A stretch of 64,000 nucleotides of DNA from Oceanobacter kriegii DSM 6294 (GCF_000422845.1 NZ_AUGV01000017.1:80277-144276), one strand, 5' to 3'. Numbered from the stretch's first letter, positions 24,855 through 35,820 are shown. The notes: generated from the sequence alone by a model not told the origin. Numbers and translations are program-made.

Positions 24855-27800
24855 ATGTCACAAGTGAGCCCAAGACCCATGCCAAATGCCAGTCGCCAGC
24901 AGCGTATACAGCAACTTAAACAGTCCATCCAAGAGCGAATCCTGATTCTTGATGGGGGTATGGGAACCCTGATTCAGTCTCACCAACTGGAAGAAGCCGA
25001 CTACCGAGGCGAGCGTTTTGCCGAGCTGACGCAGGAAGTAAAAGGCAACAACGACCTGTTGGTGCTGACCCAGCCAGACATCATTGCCGGTATTCACCGT
25101 CAGTATTTGATGGCCGGCGCCGATATTGTTGAAACCAACACCTTTAACAGCACCCGTGTTTCCCAGGCTGACTACCACCTCGAAGAGCTGGTGCCAGAGC
25201 TGAACCGCGAAGCCGCTGCCCTCGCCCGCCGTGTGTGTGACGATGTCGAAGCCGAAACCGGTGTGCCGCGTTATGTTGCCGGTGTGCTTGGCCCAACGTC
25301 GAAAACCTGTTCCATCTCTCCTGACGTAAACGATCCGGGCTATCGTGCCATTACCTTCGATCAGCTGGTTGAGGAATACACCGAAGCGACGGAAGCGCTG
25401 ATGGACGGTGGCTCCGACATCATTCTGATCGAAACCATTTTCGACACCCTGAACGCCAAGGCGGCTATCTACGCCGTGCAGGGGGTGTTTGAAGCGCGCG
25501 GTGAAGAACTGCCAATCATGATCTCCGGCACCATCACCGACGCCTCCGGCCGTACCCTGTCTGGCCAGACAGCGGAAGCTTTCTATAACTCGGTAGCCCA
25601 CGCCAAACCACTGTCGATCGGTCTGAACTGTGCTCTGGGTGCAGAAGAGCTGCGTCCACACGTTGAAGAACTGTCGAACAAAGCCAACTGCTATGTGTCG
25701 GCTCACCCGAACGCCGGTTTGCCAAACGAATTCGGTGAATACGACCAGACCCCAGCGGAAATGGCTGCCATCGTAGAAGAATTTGCCGCCAGTGGCTTCC
25801 TGAACATTCTGGGTGGCTGCTGTGGCTCCGAGCCTGGCCACATCAAGGCGGTGGCGGAAGCCGTTGCCAAGCACGCACCGCGCAAGATTCCCGAGATCAA
25901 ACCGGCTTGTCGTCTGTCTGGCCTGGAGCCGTTCAACTTTGACGAAACCAGCCTGTTTGTGAACGTCGGCGAACGCGCCAACGTGACCGGTTCGGCCAAG
26001 TTCAAACGCCTGATCAAGGAAGAGGCTTACGACGAAGCGTTGGAAATCTGCCGCGAACAGGTAGAGAACGGTGCCCAGATCATCGACATCAACATGGATG
26101 AGGGCATGTTGGATTCTGAGGCTGCCATGGTGCGCTTCCTGAATCTGATCGCCTCCGAGCCGGATATTGCCCGCGTGCCTATCATGGTCGACTCTTCCAA
26201 GTGGGAAATCATCGAGTCAGGCCTGAAGTGTATTCAGGGTAAGGCGGTGGTGAACTCCATCTCGCTGAAAGAAGGCAAGGAAGAATTCATTGCCAAGGCC
26301 AAGTCCTGCATGCGCTTTGGTGCGGCGGTGGTTGTGATGGCGTTTGACGAAGAAGGTCAGGCCGACACCGAAGCCCGCAAGAACGAAATCTGTGAAAACT
26401 CCTATCGCATTTTGGTTGATGAAGTGGGCTTCCCGCCGGAAGACATCATCTTCGACCCGAACATCTTCGCGGTAGCGACCGGCATTGAAGAACACAACAA
26501 CTACGCTGTGGACTTCATAAACGCCTGTAAATTCATTACCGAGAACCTGCCGCACGCGAAGATTTCCGGCGGTGTTTCCAACGTGTCGTTCTCGTTCCGT
26601 GGTAACAACCCGGTGCGCGAAGCGATTCACTCGGTATTCCTCTACTACGCCATTAAAAACGGCCTGAGCATGGGTATCGTTAACGCCGGTCAGCTGGCGG
26701 TATACGATGATTTGCCTGCCGAGCTGAAAGAGCTGGTAGAAGACGTGGTGCTGAACCGTCGTGAAGACTCCACCGACCGCTTGCTGGCTGTTGCCGACAA
26801 TTATCGCGGCGACGGCTCTGTGGCCGAAAAGGAAGATGAGGAATGGCGTTCCCTGCCAGTGGCAGAGCGTCTCACTCACGCACTGGTAAAAGGTATCAAC
26901 GCGCACGTTGAAGCCGATACCGAAGAAGCTCGTCAGATGTTTGATCGCCCAATCGAAGTGATCGAAGGCCCGCTGATGGACGGCATGAACGTGGTCGGCG
27001 ATCTGTTCGGCTCCGGTAAGATGTTCCTGCCGCAGGTGGTGAAAAGTGCCCGGGTAATGAAGCAGGCCGTTGCCTACTTGCTGCCGTTTATCGAAGCGGA
27101 AAAAGACGGTAAGTCGGAAACCCAGGGCAAGATCCTGATGGCTACGGTGAAAGGCGACGTGCACGACATCGGTAAGAACATCGTAGGCGTGGTGCTGCAG
27201 TGTAATAACTTCGAAGTAGTCGACCTCGGCGTCATGGTGCCGGCAGAAAAGATTCTGAAGGTCGCCAAGGAAGAAAACTGCGACATCATTGGTCTGTCCG
27301 GTCTGATTACCCCATCGCTGGATGAAATGGTCCACGTTGCCCGTGAAATGCAGCGTCTGGATTACCACCTTCCGCTGATGATCGGTGGTGCTACCACGTC
27401 CAAGGCCCACACTGCGGTGAAGATTGAACCTCAGTTCCAGAATGACATTGCTTGCTACGTTGCCGACGCCTCTCGTGCAGTGGGTGTGGCGCAGAAGTTA
27501 GTGAATGCCGAAGCCAAGAAAACCTTCATTCAGGAAACCCGCGACGAATACGTGCATGTGCGCGAGCGTAACGCCAACCGTAAGGCCAAGGCATTGCTGC
27601 CATACGCCAAAGCGGCTGAAAACGCCTTCACCTGTGATTGGGATGCTTTCGAGCCGGTAGTGCCTGCCCAGCAAGGCATCAGTGTTTTCGATCACTACGA
27701 TACTGCTGAACTGGTCGACTACATCGACTGGACGCCGTTCTTCATGTCATGGGAACTGGCTGGCAAATTCCCACGCATTCTGGAAGACGAAGTGGTTGGC

Positions 27801-28586
27801 GAAGCCGCTACTGCACTGTTCAAGGATGCACAGGCGATGCTGAAACGCATCGTTGACGAGAAACTGTTCCGCGCCCGTGCAGTCGTGGGCCTGTGGCCTG
27901 CAGCCAAGCGCGGCAACGACGACACCGTGATTTTCAATCCGGAGAATCCGTCTGAAGAACTGGGCGTGCTGCACCACTTGCGTCAGCAGACCGATAAGCC
28001 AAACGACCAGCCGAACTTCTCGCTGGCTGACTTTGTGATGCCAGAAGACAAGCAAACCGCCGACAAGCGCGACTACATGGGTGGTTTCGTGGTGACGGCC
28101 GGTATTGAGGCTGAGCAACTGGCAACCGAATACGACGCCAATCACGATGATTACAACAGCATCATGATGAAGGCACTGGCCGACCGCCTGGCGGAAGCCT
28201 TTGCTGAGCGCATGCACGAAAAAGTGCGTAAAGAGCTGTGGGGCTATGCACCGGATGAGCAGCTGGAGAACGAACAGCTGATTAAGGAAAAATACCAAGG
28301 CATTCGTCCTGCACCGGGCTACCCTGCTTGCCCGGATCACACCGAGAAAGCCACCCTGTTCAGCTTGCTGGATGCGGAAGCCCATACGGGTGTGTTCCTG
28401 ACTGAAAGCTTCGCCATGTCACCGGCGGCGTCTGTCAGCGGCTGGTACTTCGGTCATCCGGAATCCCGTTACTTTGGCCTGGGTAAAATCGACAAGGATC
28501 AGGTGCAGGATATCGCCGACCGCAAGGGCATGACGCTGGAAACCATGGAGCGCTGGTTGTCGCCAAACCTGAGCTACGATCGCTGA
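24855..28586 (+). CDS. metH: Cobalamin-dependent methionine synthase MetH
   Basis: Transfers a methyl group from methyltetrahydrofolate to homocysteine via B12. About 1243 residues from the ATG at 24855; the ATG at 24879 would give 1235 (E. coli 1227), and an extension to 24795 would cross the promoter. All four modules are present. The homocysteine domain has its zinc site in GLNCALG and GGCCGSEPG. The pterin domain has [13 protein letters not shown]. The B12 domain has the ligand His in [12 protein letters not shown]. The reactivation/SAM domain holds [16 protein letters not shown] near the C-terminus. It is divergent from nfuA, and the MATE gene follows after 4 bp. Confidence 0.96.
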   Translation: MSQVSPRPMPNASRQQRIQQLKQSIQERILILDGGMGTLIQSHQLEEADYRGERFAELTQEVKGNNDLLVLTQPDIIAGIHRQYLMAGADIVETNTFNSTRVSQADYHLEELVPELNREAAALARRVCDDVEAETGVPRYVAGVLGPTSKTCSISPDVNDPGYRAITFDQLVEEYTEATEALMDGGSDIILIETIFDTLNAKAAIYAVQGVFEARGEELPIMISGTITDASGRTLSGQTAEAFYNSVAHAKPLSIGLNCALGAEELRPHVEELSNKANCYVSAHPNAGLPNEFGEYDQTPAEMAAIVEEFAASGFLNILGGCCGSEPGHIKAVAEAVAKHAPRKIPEIKPACRLSGLEPFNFDETSLFVNVGERANVTGSAKFKRLIKEEAYDEALEICREQVENGAQIIDINMDEGMLDSEAAMVRFLNLIASEPDIARVPIMVDSSKWEIIESGLKCIQGKAVVNSISLKEGKEEFIAKAKSCMRFGAAVVVMAFDEEGQADTEARKNEICENSYRILVDEVGFPPEDIIFDPNIFAVATGIEEHNNYAVDFINACKFITENLPHAKISGGVSNVSFSFRGNNPVREAIHSVFLYYAIKNGLSMGIVNAGQLAVYDDLPAELKELVEDVVLNRREDSTDRLLAVADNYRGDGSVAEKEDEEWRSLPVAERLTHALVKGINAHVEADTEEARQMFDRPIEVIEGPLMDGMNVVGDLFGSGKMFLPQVVKSARVMKQAVAYLLPFIEAEKDGKSETQGKILMATVKGDVHDIGKNIVGVVLQCNNFEVVDLGVMVPAEKILKVAKEENCDIIGLSGLITPSLDEMVHVAREMQRLDYHLPLMIGGATTSKAHTAVKIEPQFQNDIACYVADASRAVGVAQKLVNAEAKKTFIQETRDEYVHVRERNANRKAKALLPYAKAAENAFTCDWDAFEPVVPAQQGISVFDHYDTAELVDYIDWTPFFMSWELAGKFPRILEDEVVGEAATALFKDAQAMLKRIVDEKLFRARAVVGLWPAAKRGNDDTVIFNPENPSEELGVLHHLRQQTDKPNDQPNFSLADFVMPEDKQTADKRDYMGGFVVTAGIEAEQLATEYDANHDDYNSIMMKALADRLAEAFAERMHEKVRKELWGYAPDEQLENEQLIKEKYQGIRPAPGYPACPDHTEKATLFSLLDAEAHTGVFLTESFAMSPAASVSGWYFGHPESRYFGLGKIDKDQVQDIADRKGMTLETMERWLSPNLSYDR

Positions 28587-28590
28587 TCCT

Positions 28591-29982
28591 GTGAGTCGTC
28601 TATCAGGGAATCATCTGTTGGCCAATGCGCTTCGGCTGGAGCCGGAGCGCTTGCGTCGCATCTTTGGTATTGGCTTGCCGATCATTGGTGCCATGCTGTC
28701 TCAAAGTCTGATCAATCTGATCGATGCTGCCATGGTGGGTCGCCTCGGCGATGCCGCACTGGCCGCCGTTGGTATTGGTGGTTACGCCTCGTTTGTGATG
28801 GTGTCCATCATGATGGGCCTGTCGGCGGCGACTCAGGCGCTGGTGGCTCGCCGCCTTGGTGCGGGTGAAACCAGCAAGCTGCACGAGCCATTAATGGCCG
28901 GGCTGTTTTTTGCCTGCGCCGTTGCCATTCCTTTGACGCTGGTGTTTATCGCTCTGGCACCTTGGCTAATGCCTGCGTTAACCGACAACGCCGATGTCGC
29001 TGCCATCGCTACCCCCTACTTTCAATGGCGCACCGCCGCATTGGTGGCCGTGTCGATGAACTTTGTTTACCGCGGATACTGGTCTGGCATTGGTGAAACC
29101 CGCCAGTACCTGATGATTCTGTTGGGTATGCACGCCATCAATGTGTCGCTTTCCTACGTGCTGGTGTTTGGTCTTCCTGCGGTTGATGTACTGGGCTTTG
29201 CCGGCTGGCAGGGTCTTGGTGCTGTGGGTTCGGGCATCGGCACCGCCATGGCGCTGGTGTGCGGTACTGCCATGTACGCCTGGGTTACCTTTCGTCAAAA
29301 GCGAGAAAAGCTGGGCTCTGTCACATTGCCAACCAAGGCGACGCTGCTTCAGCTTGGCAAACTGGCGTGGCCGAATTCCTTGCAGCAAACCCTGTTTGCC
29401 CTGGGTATCAGTGTGTTTTTCTGGATCGTTGGCCAGATTGGTACAACAGAGCAGGCCATTGGCCATATTCTGATCTCGTTGCAGCTGGTGTTGATTTTGC
29501 CTGCGGTTGGTATGGGTATCGCCGCCACCAGTCTGGTCAGTCATGCACTGGGTGCGGGTGACAAACACGATGCCCATCGCTGGGGCTGGGAGGTAGTACG
29601 GGTCGCAAGCCTGGTAATCGCCCTGATCGGCGTGCCGCTGTGGTTGTTCCCGGAAATGATTCTGCACGTATTTACCAACGAGCCGGAATTGATCGAAGCC
29701 GGGATTCTGCCCTTGCAGGTGACCGGTATCTTTATTGCCTTTGAAGTGACTGCCATGGTGCTGACTCAAGCATTGCTGGGGGCTGGTGCCAGCCGTAAGG
29801 TGATGAAAATCAACTTGGCCATGCAGTGGTGTGTGTTCTTGCCACTGGCCTGGTTGGTCGGCCCGGTGCTGGGGTTTGGTTTGCTGGGCGTGTGGATATT
29901 GCAAGGCATGCAACGAACCGGCTTGTCGGTGATCTACAGTGTGATCTGGCAGCGTCGCCAGTGGGCGCATTTGAAGGTGTAA
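28591..29982 (+). CDS. MATE-family efflux transporter
   Basis: 463-residue inner-membrane antiporter with 12 predicted helices in two halves. It has the MATE pattern FGIGLPIIGAMLSQSLINLIDAAMVGRLG at the start and AWPNSLQQTLFALGISVFFW at the second half. MATE pumps export cationic drugs or metabolites in exchange for Na+ or H+. The start is a GTG at 28591, only 4 bp after metH, with no strong ribosome site, so coupling to metH translation is likely. The next gene starts one base after its stop. Confidence 0.88.
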   Translation: MSRLSGNHLLANALRLEPERLRRIFGIGLPIIGAMLSQSLINLIDAAMVGRLGDAALAAVGIGGYASFVMVSIMMGLSAATQALVARRLGAGETSKLHEPLMAGLFFACAVAIPLTLVFIALAPWLMPALTDNADVAAIATPYFQWRTAALVAVSMNFVYRGYWSGIGETRQYLMILLGMHAINVSLSYVLVFGLPAVDVLGFAGWQGLGAVGSGIGTAMALVCGTAMYAWVTFRQKREKLGSVTLPTKATLLQLGKLAWPNSLQQTLFALGISVFFWIVGQIGTTEQAIGHILISLQLVLILPAVGMGIAATSLVSHALGAGDKHDAHRWGWEVVRVASLVIALIGVPLWLFPEMILHVFTNEPELIEAGILPLQVTGIFIAFEVTAMVLTQALLGAGASRKVMKINLAMQWCVFLPLAWLVGPVLGFGLLGVWILQGMQRTGLSVIYSVIWQRRQWAHLKV

Positions 29983-29983
29983 T

Positions 29984-30724
29984 ATGAAAACATCGCCGCT
30001 TATCTGTCATCGTGGTGCCAGTGCCCTGGCGCCGGAAAACACCATGGAAGCTTTCGAGTTGGCCCGTCAGCAGGGACAGCACTGGCTGGAAATGGACGTT
30101 TGTATGAGTGCAGATGGCGAAGCAGTGATTTTTCACGACGACATTCTGCGCCGCTGCACTGATGGCTCTGGCTGGCTGGTGAATAATTCTTTGGCTGAGT
30201 TGCAACAACTCGATGCCGGAAGCTGGTTTTCGCCGCAATACGCAGGCGCGCGCATACCGACCTTGATTGAAGTGCTGGAATGGGCCGCCATTTCCGGCAT
30301 GTGTCTGAATCTGGAAATCAAACCGGTTCTGGGCCGTGAATACGAAACCGCATCGGCTATTTCGCGGGCGTTGGAATGGGCTTTTGAGCATACGCCGTTG
30401 GCGACCCGCCAACTGCTGTTCAGCTCGTTTAATCCACTGTCATTGGCACTGGCCCAACAACATCACAAGGACATTGAACGTGCCTGGCTAACCGATGCCA
30501 TTGCCGCCGATGCGCTGGAGCGAATCAAACCACTCGAGTGCGAAGGGCTGCATTTTTGTGCCGAACTGGTTGACCCGGCCGCCATCGCCAAACTCAAAAG
30601 TAGCGGCTTGCAGGTTCGCTGCTTTACCGTTAATTCTGCCATTCAGGCACAGGAATTGTTTGAGCTGGGGGTGGATGCCATCTTCAGTGATTTCCCCACC
30701 TTGCTGGATCATCCGGCGGACTGA
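29984..30724 (+). CDS. ugpQ: Glycerophosphodiester phosphodiesterase, cytosolic UgpQ type
   Basis: Hydrolyses glycerophosphodiesters to glycerol 3-phosphate and an alcohol. 246 residues without signal peptide, as in UgpQ; the periplasmic GlpQ is longer. The catalytic His-Arg pair is CHRGASALAPENT near the start, with metal ligands in EMDVCMSADGEAVIFHDD and LNLEIKP. It starts one base after the MATE stop codon, so it belongs to the metH-MATE transcription unit. A terminator follows directly. Confidence 0.88.
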   Translation: MKTSPLICHRGASALAPENTMEAFELARQQGQHWLEMDVCMSADGEAVIFHDDILRRCTDGSGWLVNNSLAELQQLDAGSWFSPQYAGARIPTLIEVLEWAAISGMCLNLEIKPVLGREYETASAISRALEWAFEHTPLATRQLLFSSFNPLSLALAQQHHKDIERAWLTDAIAADALERIKPLECEGLHFCAELVDPAAIAKLKSSGLQVRCFTVNSAIQAQELFELGVDAIFSDFPTLLDHPAD

Positions 30725-30730
30725 TGCTTG

Positions 30731-30760
30731 AAGCGGTCACCACTAACTGGCCGCTTTTGC
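30731..30760 (+). terminator. Terminator after ugpQ
   Basis: AAGCGGTCA (30731-30739), 8-nt loop, TGGCCGCTT (30748-30756), then more T: a 9-bp stem with one G-T pair, 6 bp after the ugpQ stop. Confidence 0.7.
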
Positions 30761-30797
30761 ACTGTTACTACCTCTTCTGGATGATAACCATTTGCTA

Positions 30798-30812
30798 TTC
30801 GGCTTAGCCGAA
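30798..30812. promoter_or_regulatory. Short palindrome upstream of cysI
   Basis: TTCGGCT-T-AGCCGAA: 7-bp arms around one base, 170 bp upstream of cysI. It is a possible operator or a remnant of the terminator region. No regulator is identified. Confidence 0.3.
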
Positions 30813-30981
30813 CAAAACCACCCGTAAAAGTAATTACGATATAGGTAAATAGTCGTTTTAAGAATAAAGCGGCTTTGGTAATGTTCGCAGCCATTAAAAA
30901 ACCATCTCCGCATGCCTTGCATGCCGGATCGATCACTATTCAAGGCGCCCTTTGCGCCTCGCCAGAGCAACCCGAGACGCT

Positions 30982-32649
30982 ATGTACCAATACGACGAGT
31001 ACGATCAGCAGATCCTCAATGAGCGTGTCGCCCAGTTCAAACAACAGACTGAGCGTTATTTCGCGGGTGAGATCGCTGAAGAAGAATTCCTGCCACTGCG
31101 ACTGCAGAACGGTATCTATGTGCAACGTTACGCGCCGATGCTGCGTGTTGCCATCCCTTACGGCTCGCTGAACAGCAAGCAGCTGCGCGCGCTGGCCAAG
31201 GTAGCTCGTGACTACGACAAGGGCTACGGCCACTTCTCTACTCGTCAGAACATCCAGTTTAACTGGCCTGAGCTGAAGGACTGCCCACAGATTCTGGCAG
31301 AGCTGGCAGAGGTGCAAATGCACGCTGTCCAGACTTCTGGTAACTGTATCCGTAACACCACCACCGACGAATACGCCGGTGTGATTGCGGAAGAACTGGT
31401 TGATCCACGTCCATACTGCGAAATCATCCGTCAGTGGTCTACGTTCCACCCGGAATTCGCCTTCCTGCCGCGTAAGTTCAAGATTGCTGTTAACGCCGTT
31501 GAAGGTGCTGACCGTGCTGCCATCGACGTTCACGATATTGGTGTAAACATTATTCGTAACGACGCCGGTGAGCTGGGTTACCGCATTCTGATTGGTGGAG
31601 GTCTGGGTCGTACGCCAATTCTGGGCGAAGTGATCCGTGACTTCCTGCCGGAAGAAGATCTGCTGACCTACCTGGAAGCCGCCATTCGCGTCTACAACCA
31701 GTTTGGTCGTCGTGACAACAAGTACAAGGCTCGTATCAAGATCCTGACCAAGGCGCTGGGTATCGAGCGCATGAAGGAACTGGTCGAAGCTGAGTGGGAT
31801 CGCATCAAGGATTCCGCCACCAAGCTGACCCAGGCTGAACTGGATCGCGTCAAGAAGCACTTTGTTGATCCAGCCTACGCTGATCTGCAAGACGAAACCG
31901 CCAAGCTGGACCAGCTGAAAGCCGACAATCCGGCCTTCGCGCGCTGGATGGAGCGTAACGTACGCGCCCACAAGCAGCCGGGTTATGCCGTTGTTACCCT
32001 GACGCTGAAGCAGAAAGGCACCGCACCGGGCGACGTTACCGACGCGCAGATGGATGCCGTTGCCGATCTGGCCGACGAGTACAGCTTTGGTGAGCTGCGC
32101 TCCACGCACCACCAGAACCTGGTACTGGCCGACGTTGAGCAGGCGCAGCTGTTCGACGTATGGCAGAAAGCCAAGGCGCTGGGTCTGGCAACCCCTACCC
32201 TGGGTCTGCTGACCGATATGATCTGCTGCCCAGGTGGCGACTTCTGTGCACTGGCCAACGCCAAGTCCATTCCAATTGCGGAAGACCTGCAGATTCGCTT
32301 TGAAGACATCGATTTCCAATATGACATTGGTGATATCGACCTGAACATCTCCGGTTGTATGAACGCCTGTGGTCACCACCACGTGGGTAACATCGGCATT
32401 CTGGGTGTCGACAAGAAAGGTGAAGAGTTCTACCAGGTATCCCTGGGTGGTAACTCTGGCGGCCGCGGTGAAGCGTCTCTGGGTAAGATTCTGGGTCCAT
32501 CCTTTGACCGTGAATCCATCCCTGACGTGATTGCCAAGGTTCTGAACCTGTACGTTGAAAAACGCATTGATGGCGAAAGCTTCCTGGAAGCCTACAAGCG
32601 TCTGGGTCACAACGAATTCAAGGAGGCCGTATATGGCAAAGCTGATTAA
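30982..32649 (+). CDS. cysI: Siroheme nitrite/sulfite reductase hemoprotein (CysI, pseudomonad type)
   Basis: Six-electron reduction of sulfite to sulfide for cysteine synthesis. From the ATG at 30982, 555 residues (the P. aeruginosa type is ~550). The siroheme/4Fe-4S ligand pattern is exact: CCPGGDFC with Cys 415 and 421, then CMNACGHHH with Cys 459 and 463, giving C-x5-C-x37-C-x3-C. Substrate-side Arg/Lys residues lie in FSTRQNIQFNW and SGNCIRN. It ends in a 17-bp overlap with the DUF934 gene, the constant neighbour of this CysI type. No flavoprotein cysJ is present, so electrons probably come from a ferredoxin-like donor. Confidence 0.94.
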   Translation: MYQYDEYDQQILNERVAQFKQQTERYFAGEIAEEEFLPLRLQNGIYVQRYAPMLRVAIPYGSLNSKQLRALAKVARDYDKGYGHFSTRQNIQFNWPELKDCPQILAELAEVQMHAVQTSGNCIRNTTTDEYAGVIAEELVDPRPYCEIIRQWSTFHPEFAFLPRKFKIAVNAVEGADRAAIDVHDIGVNIIRNDAGELGYRILIGGGLGRTPILGEVIRDFLPEEDLLTYLEAAIRVYNQFGRRDNKYKARIKILTKALGIERMKELVEAEWDRIKDSATKLTQAELDRVKKHFVDPAYADLQDETAKLDQLKADNPAFARWMERNVRAHKQPGYAVVTLTLKQKGTAPGDVTDAQMDAVADLADEYSFGELRSTHHQNLVLADVEQAQLFDVWQKAKALGLATPTLGLLTDMICCPGGDFCALANAKSIPIAEDLQIRFEDIDFQYDIGDIDLNISGCMNACGHHHVGNIGILGVDKKGEEFYQVSLGGNSGGRGEASLGKILGPSFDRESIPDVIAKVLNLYVEKRIDGESFLEAYKRLGHNEFKEAVYGKAD

Positions 32650-33127
32650 GAACGGCGCTTTTGTTAGCGACGATCCGTGGGTTCGTGTCGCTGACGATGA
32701 AATGGTTGTTGAAAACAGCATCATCTCTCTGGAGCGCTGGGAACACGAACAGGCTGAACTGCAACCACTGGCCTCTCGTGGCAAGCTGGGTGTTCACCTG
32801 CGCAGCGAACAGACCGCTGACAAGCTGGCCGAACAATGCCGCAACTTCGCCGTGATCGAAATCGACTTTCCGAAGTTCGTTGACGGTCGTGGTTACTCCG
32901 CTGCCCGTCTGCTGCGCGAGCAGTATGACTACGCTGGCGACATCCGTGCCGTTGGCGACGTACTGATCGATCAGCTGTTCTTCTACATGCGTTGTGGTTT
33001 CAGCTCCTACGCCCTGCGTGATGATCAGAACGAAGAAAACGCATTGGCTGCGTTCACTACCTTCACGCAGCCTTATCAGGCGGCGGTAGACAGCGACAAG
33101 CCTCTGTTTAATCGTGTGACGCGTTAA
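32633..33127 (+). CDS. DUF934 protein, sulfite reductase partner
   Basis: 164 residues from the ATG at 32633, preceded by AAGGAGG inside the cysI 3' end. The conserved core VIEIDFPKFVDGRGYSAARL and the FFYMRCGFSSYAL segment are the family marks. DUF934 proteins always accompany this cysI type and are thought to assist the sulfite reductase, with no proven mechanism. No membrane segment or metal site is evident. Confidence 0.9.
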   Translation: MAKLIKNGAFVSDDPWVRVADDEMVVENSIISLERWEHEQAELQPLASRGKLGVHLRSEQTADKLAEQCRNFAVIEIDFPKFVDGRGYSAARLLREQYDYAGDIRAVGDVLIDQLFFYMRCGFSSYALRDDQNEENALAAFTTFTQPYQAAVDSDKPLFNRVTR

Positions 33128-33143
33128 TAGCAATCACGATTCA

Positions 33144-33170
33144 AAATACCGGCCGTTGGCCGGTATTTTT
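33144..33170 (+). terminator. Terminator after cysI-DUF934
   Basis: AAATACCGGCC (33144-33154), loop GTT, GGCCGGTATTT (33158-33168), then further T: an 11-bp perfect stem 17 bp after the stop. Confidence 0.9.
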
Positions 33171-33418
33171 TTGCCCGTCTGAAACCGTTTTCTCGTATTT
33201 CAGCGGTGACTGATTTTGTGGTGGCTGATCTGGTGTGAATACCTTGATATGTCGGTATTGCCCACTCGATAGCCGGCTACAGGTGTAATCAACGGAGCCC
33301 GGTTGGTACTTTGCAGAAGCTGTCGTAAGCTTTTTAGACTAGGAATCCTCTGAATAACTCAGTGCTCACGCAGTGCTGTGCAGAGTTATTCAGAGTGGCC
33401 CCTCGCAAGGAGTTGCTC

Positions 33419-34579
33419 ATGCAGCAAGACATTGTTTTCTCTATTTTCGTTATTTTCGCCGGTGCGTCGCTGCTGGCCACGTTTGCCCTCTACACCAAAC
33501 AACCGGTTTTGATTGCCTATATTGGCCTGGGTGCCCTCGTTGGCCCGTTTGGCATGGGGTGGATTGAACATCCCGAGCTGCTGGAAGAGATGTCTCACAT
33601 TGGCATTATCTTCCTGCTGTTTCTGTTGGGCCTTGATATGCAACCCAAGGCATTGGTATCGGTGTTGCGGCAAGCCTCAACCGTTGGCGTGGTCAGCTCG
33701 CTGTTATTCTTTGCGGCCGGTTACGGACTGACAGCGCTGTTTGGTTATTCTCAAATGGACTGCATCGTCATCGGTTTGGCGTTGATGTTTTCCAGCACCA
33801 TTATTGGTTTGAAACTGCTCCCCACCACCGTACTCCATCACAAACACATGGGCGAGTTGATGGTCGGTTTGTTGCTGTTGCAGGACATGATCGCCATCTT
33901 TACGCTGATTTTGCTGGGCGTGCTCAGTGGTCAGGGTGATATGCCGGTATGGCAGCCGTTTGTGGCTCTGCCGTTGATTATTGCTGCGGCCTATTTGATT
34001 GTGAAAAGCGTATTGCTGCCGCTGATTACCAAATTCGATCGCTATCAGGAGTACCTCTTTATTCTGGCCATTGGCTGGTGTCTGGCGGTGGCCGAAGCAG
34101 CGCATTTGGTGGGTTTGAGCTACGAAATCGGCGCGTTTGTGGCCGGCATCACGTTGGCAACCAGTCCGATTGCGCAGTTTATTGCCATTAGCCTGAAGCC
34201 ACTGCGTGACTTCTTTCTGGTGTTGTTCTTCTTTGCGCTGGGTGCGGGGCTGAATCTTGGCATGCTTGGCACCGTGGCGGTTGCAGCAGTGGCATTGGCG
34301 GTGCTGGTACTTGGACTTAAACCAGTGGTCTTCCGGGTACTGCTGAAAAAATTCAGCGAAACCCCAAAGCTGGCCTGGGATGTGGGCTTTCGACTGGGGC
34401 AAATCAGTGAGTTTTCCTTGCTGATTGCCTTTATGGCATTGGAAGGTGGCCTGCTGTCGGAGCAAGGTTCGTTGCTGATTCAGGCCACGGCGATCATTAC
34501 CTTTGTGGTCAGCAGTTACATTGTGGTGTTCAACTACCCCAACCCGATTGCTGTGTCCGAGAAGTTGCGACGAGACTGA
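33419..34579 (+). CDS. KefB/CPA2-type cation:proton antiporter, membrane domain only
   Basis: From the ATG at 33419 (ribosome site AAGGAG), 386 residues with about 12 helices of the CPA2 family. Conserved stretches are IGLGALVGPFGMGW, HIGIIFLLFLLGLDMQPKAL and GLLLLQDMIAIF; the last carries the ion-site Asp. Full KefB and KefC proteins also have a C-terminal RCK/TrkA domain. This one stops after the membrane domain, so nucleotide or glutathione gating is not built in. The ion (K+ or Na+) is not certain. It ends at a strong terminator shared with sohB. Confidence 0.85.
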   Translation: MQQDIVFSIFVIFAGASLLATFALYTKQPVLIAYIGLGALVGPFGMGWIEHPELLEEMSHIGIIFLLFLLGLDMQPKALVSVLRQASTVGVVSSLLFFAAGYGLTALFGYSQMDCIVIGLALMFSSTIIGLKLLPTTVLHHKHMGELMVGLLLLQDMIAIFTLILLGVLSGQGDMPVWQPFVALPLIIAAAYLIVKSVLLPLITKFDRYQEYLFILAIGWCLAVAEAAHLVGLSYEIGAFVAGITLATSPIAQFIAISLKPLRDFFLVLFFFALGAGLNLGMLGTVAVAAVALAVLVLGLKPVVFRVLLKKFSETPKLAWDVGFRLGQISEFSLLIAFMALEGGLLSEQGSLLIQATAIITFVVSSYIVVFNYPNPIAVSEKLRRD

Positions 34580-34605
34580 GTCGCACAGTCTGTTTGGTCA
34601 TAACT

Positions 34606-34641
34606 AAAAACGCCCGTTAGACGAATCTAACGGGCGTTTTT
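34606..34641. terminator. Bidirectional terminator between the antiporter and sohB
   Basis: AAAAACGCCCGTTAGA (34606-34621), loop CGAA, then its exact reverse complement to 34641. A 16-bp stem with a GNRA-like loop, between convergent genes. Confidence 0.93.
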
Positions 34642-34688
34642 ATTGGCTTGAGGTTAAACCTCAGCAGAGTCTGATTAAGCAGGTAAGA

Positions 34689-35753
34689 TCAGCTCTTGCT
34701 AACGTTTTGCTGCTGAATGCGGTTCAGCACGGTGGTCATGGCTTTCTCGATAGCGGCCTGAACCCCGACCCCCAGCTTTTCTTGCAGGGTTTTCTTGTAC
34801 TCGTAACGCACGCTGTAAACGTCGGCATTAGCGCACGCGTTAACGATGTAGTCATCACTGGTGCCCACCTCGTCAATCAGCTTGTTTTCCAGCGCCTGTT
34901 GGCCGTACCAGACTTCACCGGTCGCCACCGCGTCTACATCCAGACGAGGGCGGAATTTCTGCACATGCTGACGGAACAGGGTGTGAGTTTCTTCCAGATC
35001 AGACTGGAATTTTTCACGGCCCTTGTCGGTATTTTCGCCCAGCATGGTAACGGTGCGCTTGAATTTGCCTGCGGTAAACAATTCGTAGTCGACGTCGTTC
35101 TTTTTCAGCAGACGGTGGAAGTTTGGCACCTGGGCCAGAACGCCAATGGAACCAATCAATGCAAATGGAGCGGCAATGATCTTGTTGCCGAGGCACGCCA
35201 TCATGTAACCGCCACTGGCGGCTACTTCATCAACACAGATGGTCAGTGGAACGCCTTTGTCGCGAATACGCTTCAGCTGAGAGGCCGCCAGACCGTAGGT
35301 GTGTACCATGCCGCCCGGGCTTTCCAGGCGCAAAACGATTTCGTCTTCCTTTTCGATTTGGGTCAGTACCGCAGTAATTTCGTGGCGCAGCAAATCCACT
35401 TCGGAGGCTTTAACGTCGCCATTAAAGTCCAATACAAAAATGCGCTTGCGGGTTTCTGTCGATTCCAGGCCGTCTTTGGCGCGTTTCTTTTCCGCCTTGG
35501 CCTTGGCTTTCTCTTCTTTCTGGCGTTGCTTGTTCAGCGCCTTCTGTTCTTCTTTGCTGAGGATGGCGTCTTCAAAGGCATCCTTGTAATCTTCGATGTC
35601 GTCGTTCAGTCGTTTGATGACGATATCGCCTTCCTGGGCGCTGTTTTTATTGCGAGAGCTTGCAGAAGCAATGGCGCCAATGACCAGAACGATGGCACCG
35701 ACAAGAGTGATGGTCTTTAATAGAAACAGACCATATTCCGAAATGAATTCCAC
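34689..35753 (-). CDS. sohB: Inner-membrane S49 peptidase SohB
   Basis: Signal-peptide-peptidase-A-family Ser/Lys protease anchored in the inner membrane, acting on the periplasmic side. 354 residues (E. coli SohB 349). An N-terminal helix (LLKTITLVGAIVLVIGAI) is followed by a charged coiled-coil linker (about 60-100). The protease domain has the nucleophile Ser in VDEVAASGGYMMA near residue 180 and the Lys in ELFTAGKFKRTVTM near residue 232. Its role is probably removal of cleaved signal peptides or misfolded proteins. It is divergent from the SCP2 gene. Confidence 0.92.
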   Translation of the reverse strand: MEFISEYGLFLLKTITLVGAIVLVIGAIASASSRNKNSAQEGDIVIKRLNDDIEDYKDAFEDAILSKEEQKALNKQRQKEEKAKAKAEKKRAKDGLESTETRKRIFVLDFNGDVKASEVDLLRHEITAVLTQIEKEDEIVLRLESPGGMVHTYGLAASQLKRIRDKGVPLTICVDEVAASGGYMMACLGNKIIAAPFALIGSIGVLAQVPNFHRLLKKNDVDYELFTAGKFKRTVTMLGENTDKGREKFQSDLEETHTLFRQHVQKFRPRLDVDAVATGEVWYGQQALENKLIDEVGTSDDYIVNACANADVYSVRYEYKKTLQEKLGVGVQAAIEKAMTTVLNRIQQQNVSKS

Positions 35754-35820
35754 GCGATAAACCTTTATCTGAGTAAGACGATTAGTCTACCCCAGAGTGA
35801 GATACGGAAAAATGCCTGAA

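Noticed and set aside
26217..27410. 397-codon minus-strand open frame
   Set aside because: Antisense to metH; His/Phe-rich product without domains.
30940..32784. 614-codon minus-strand open frame, longer than the gene opposite
   Set aside because: Antisense to cysI and the DUF934 gene, both strongly supported by exact cofactor motifs. Length alone is not evidence.
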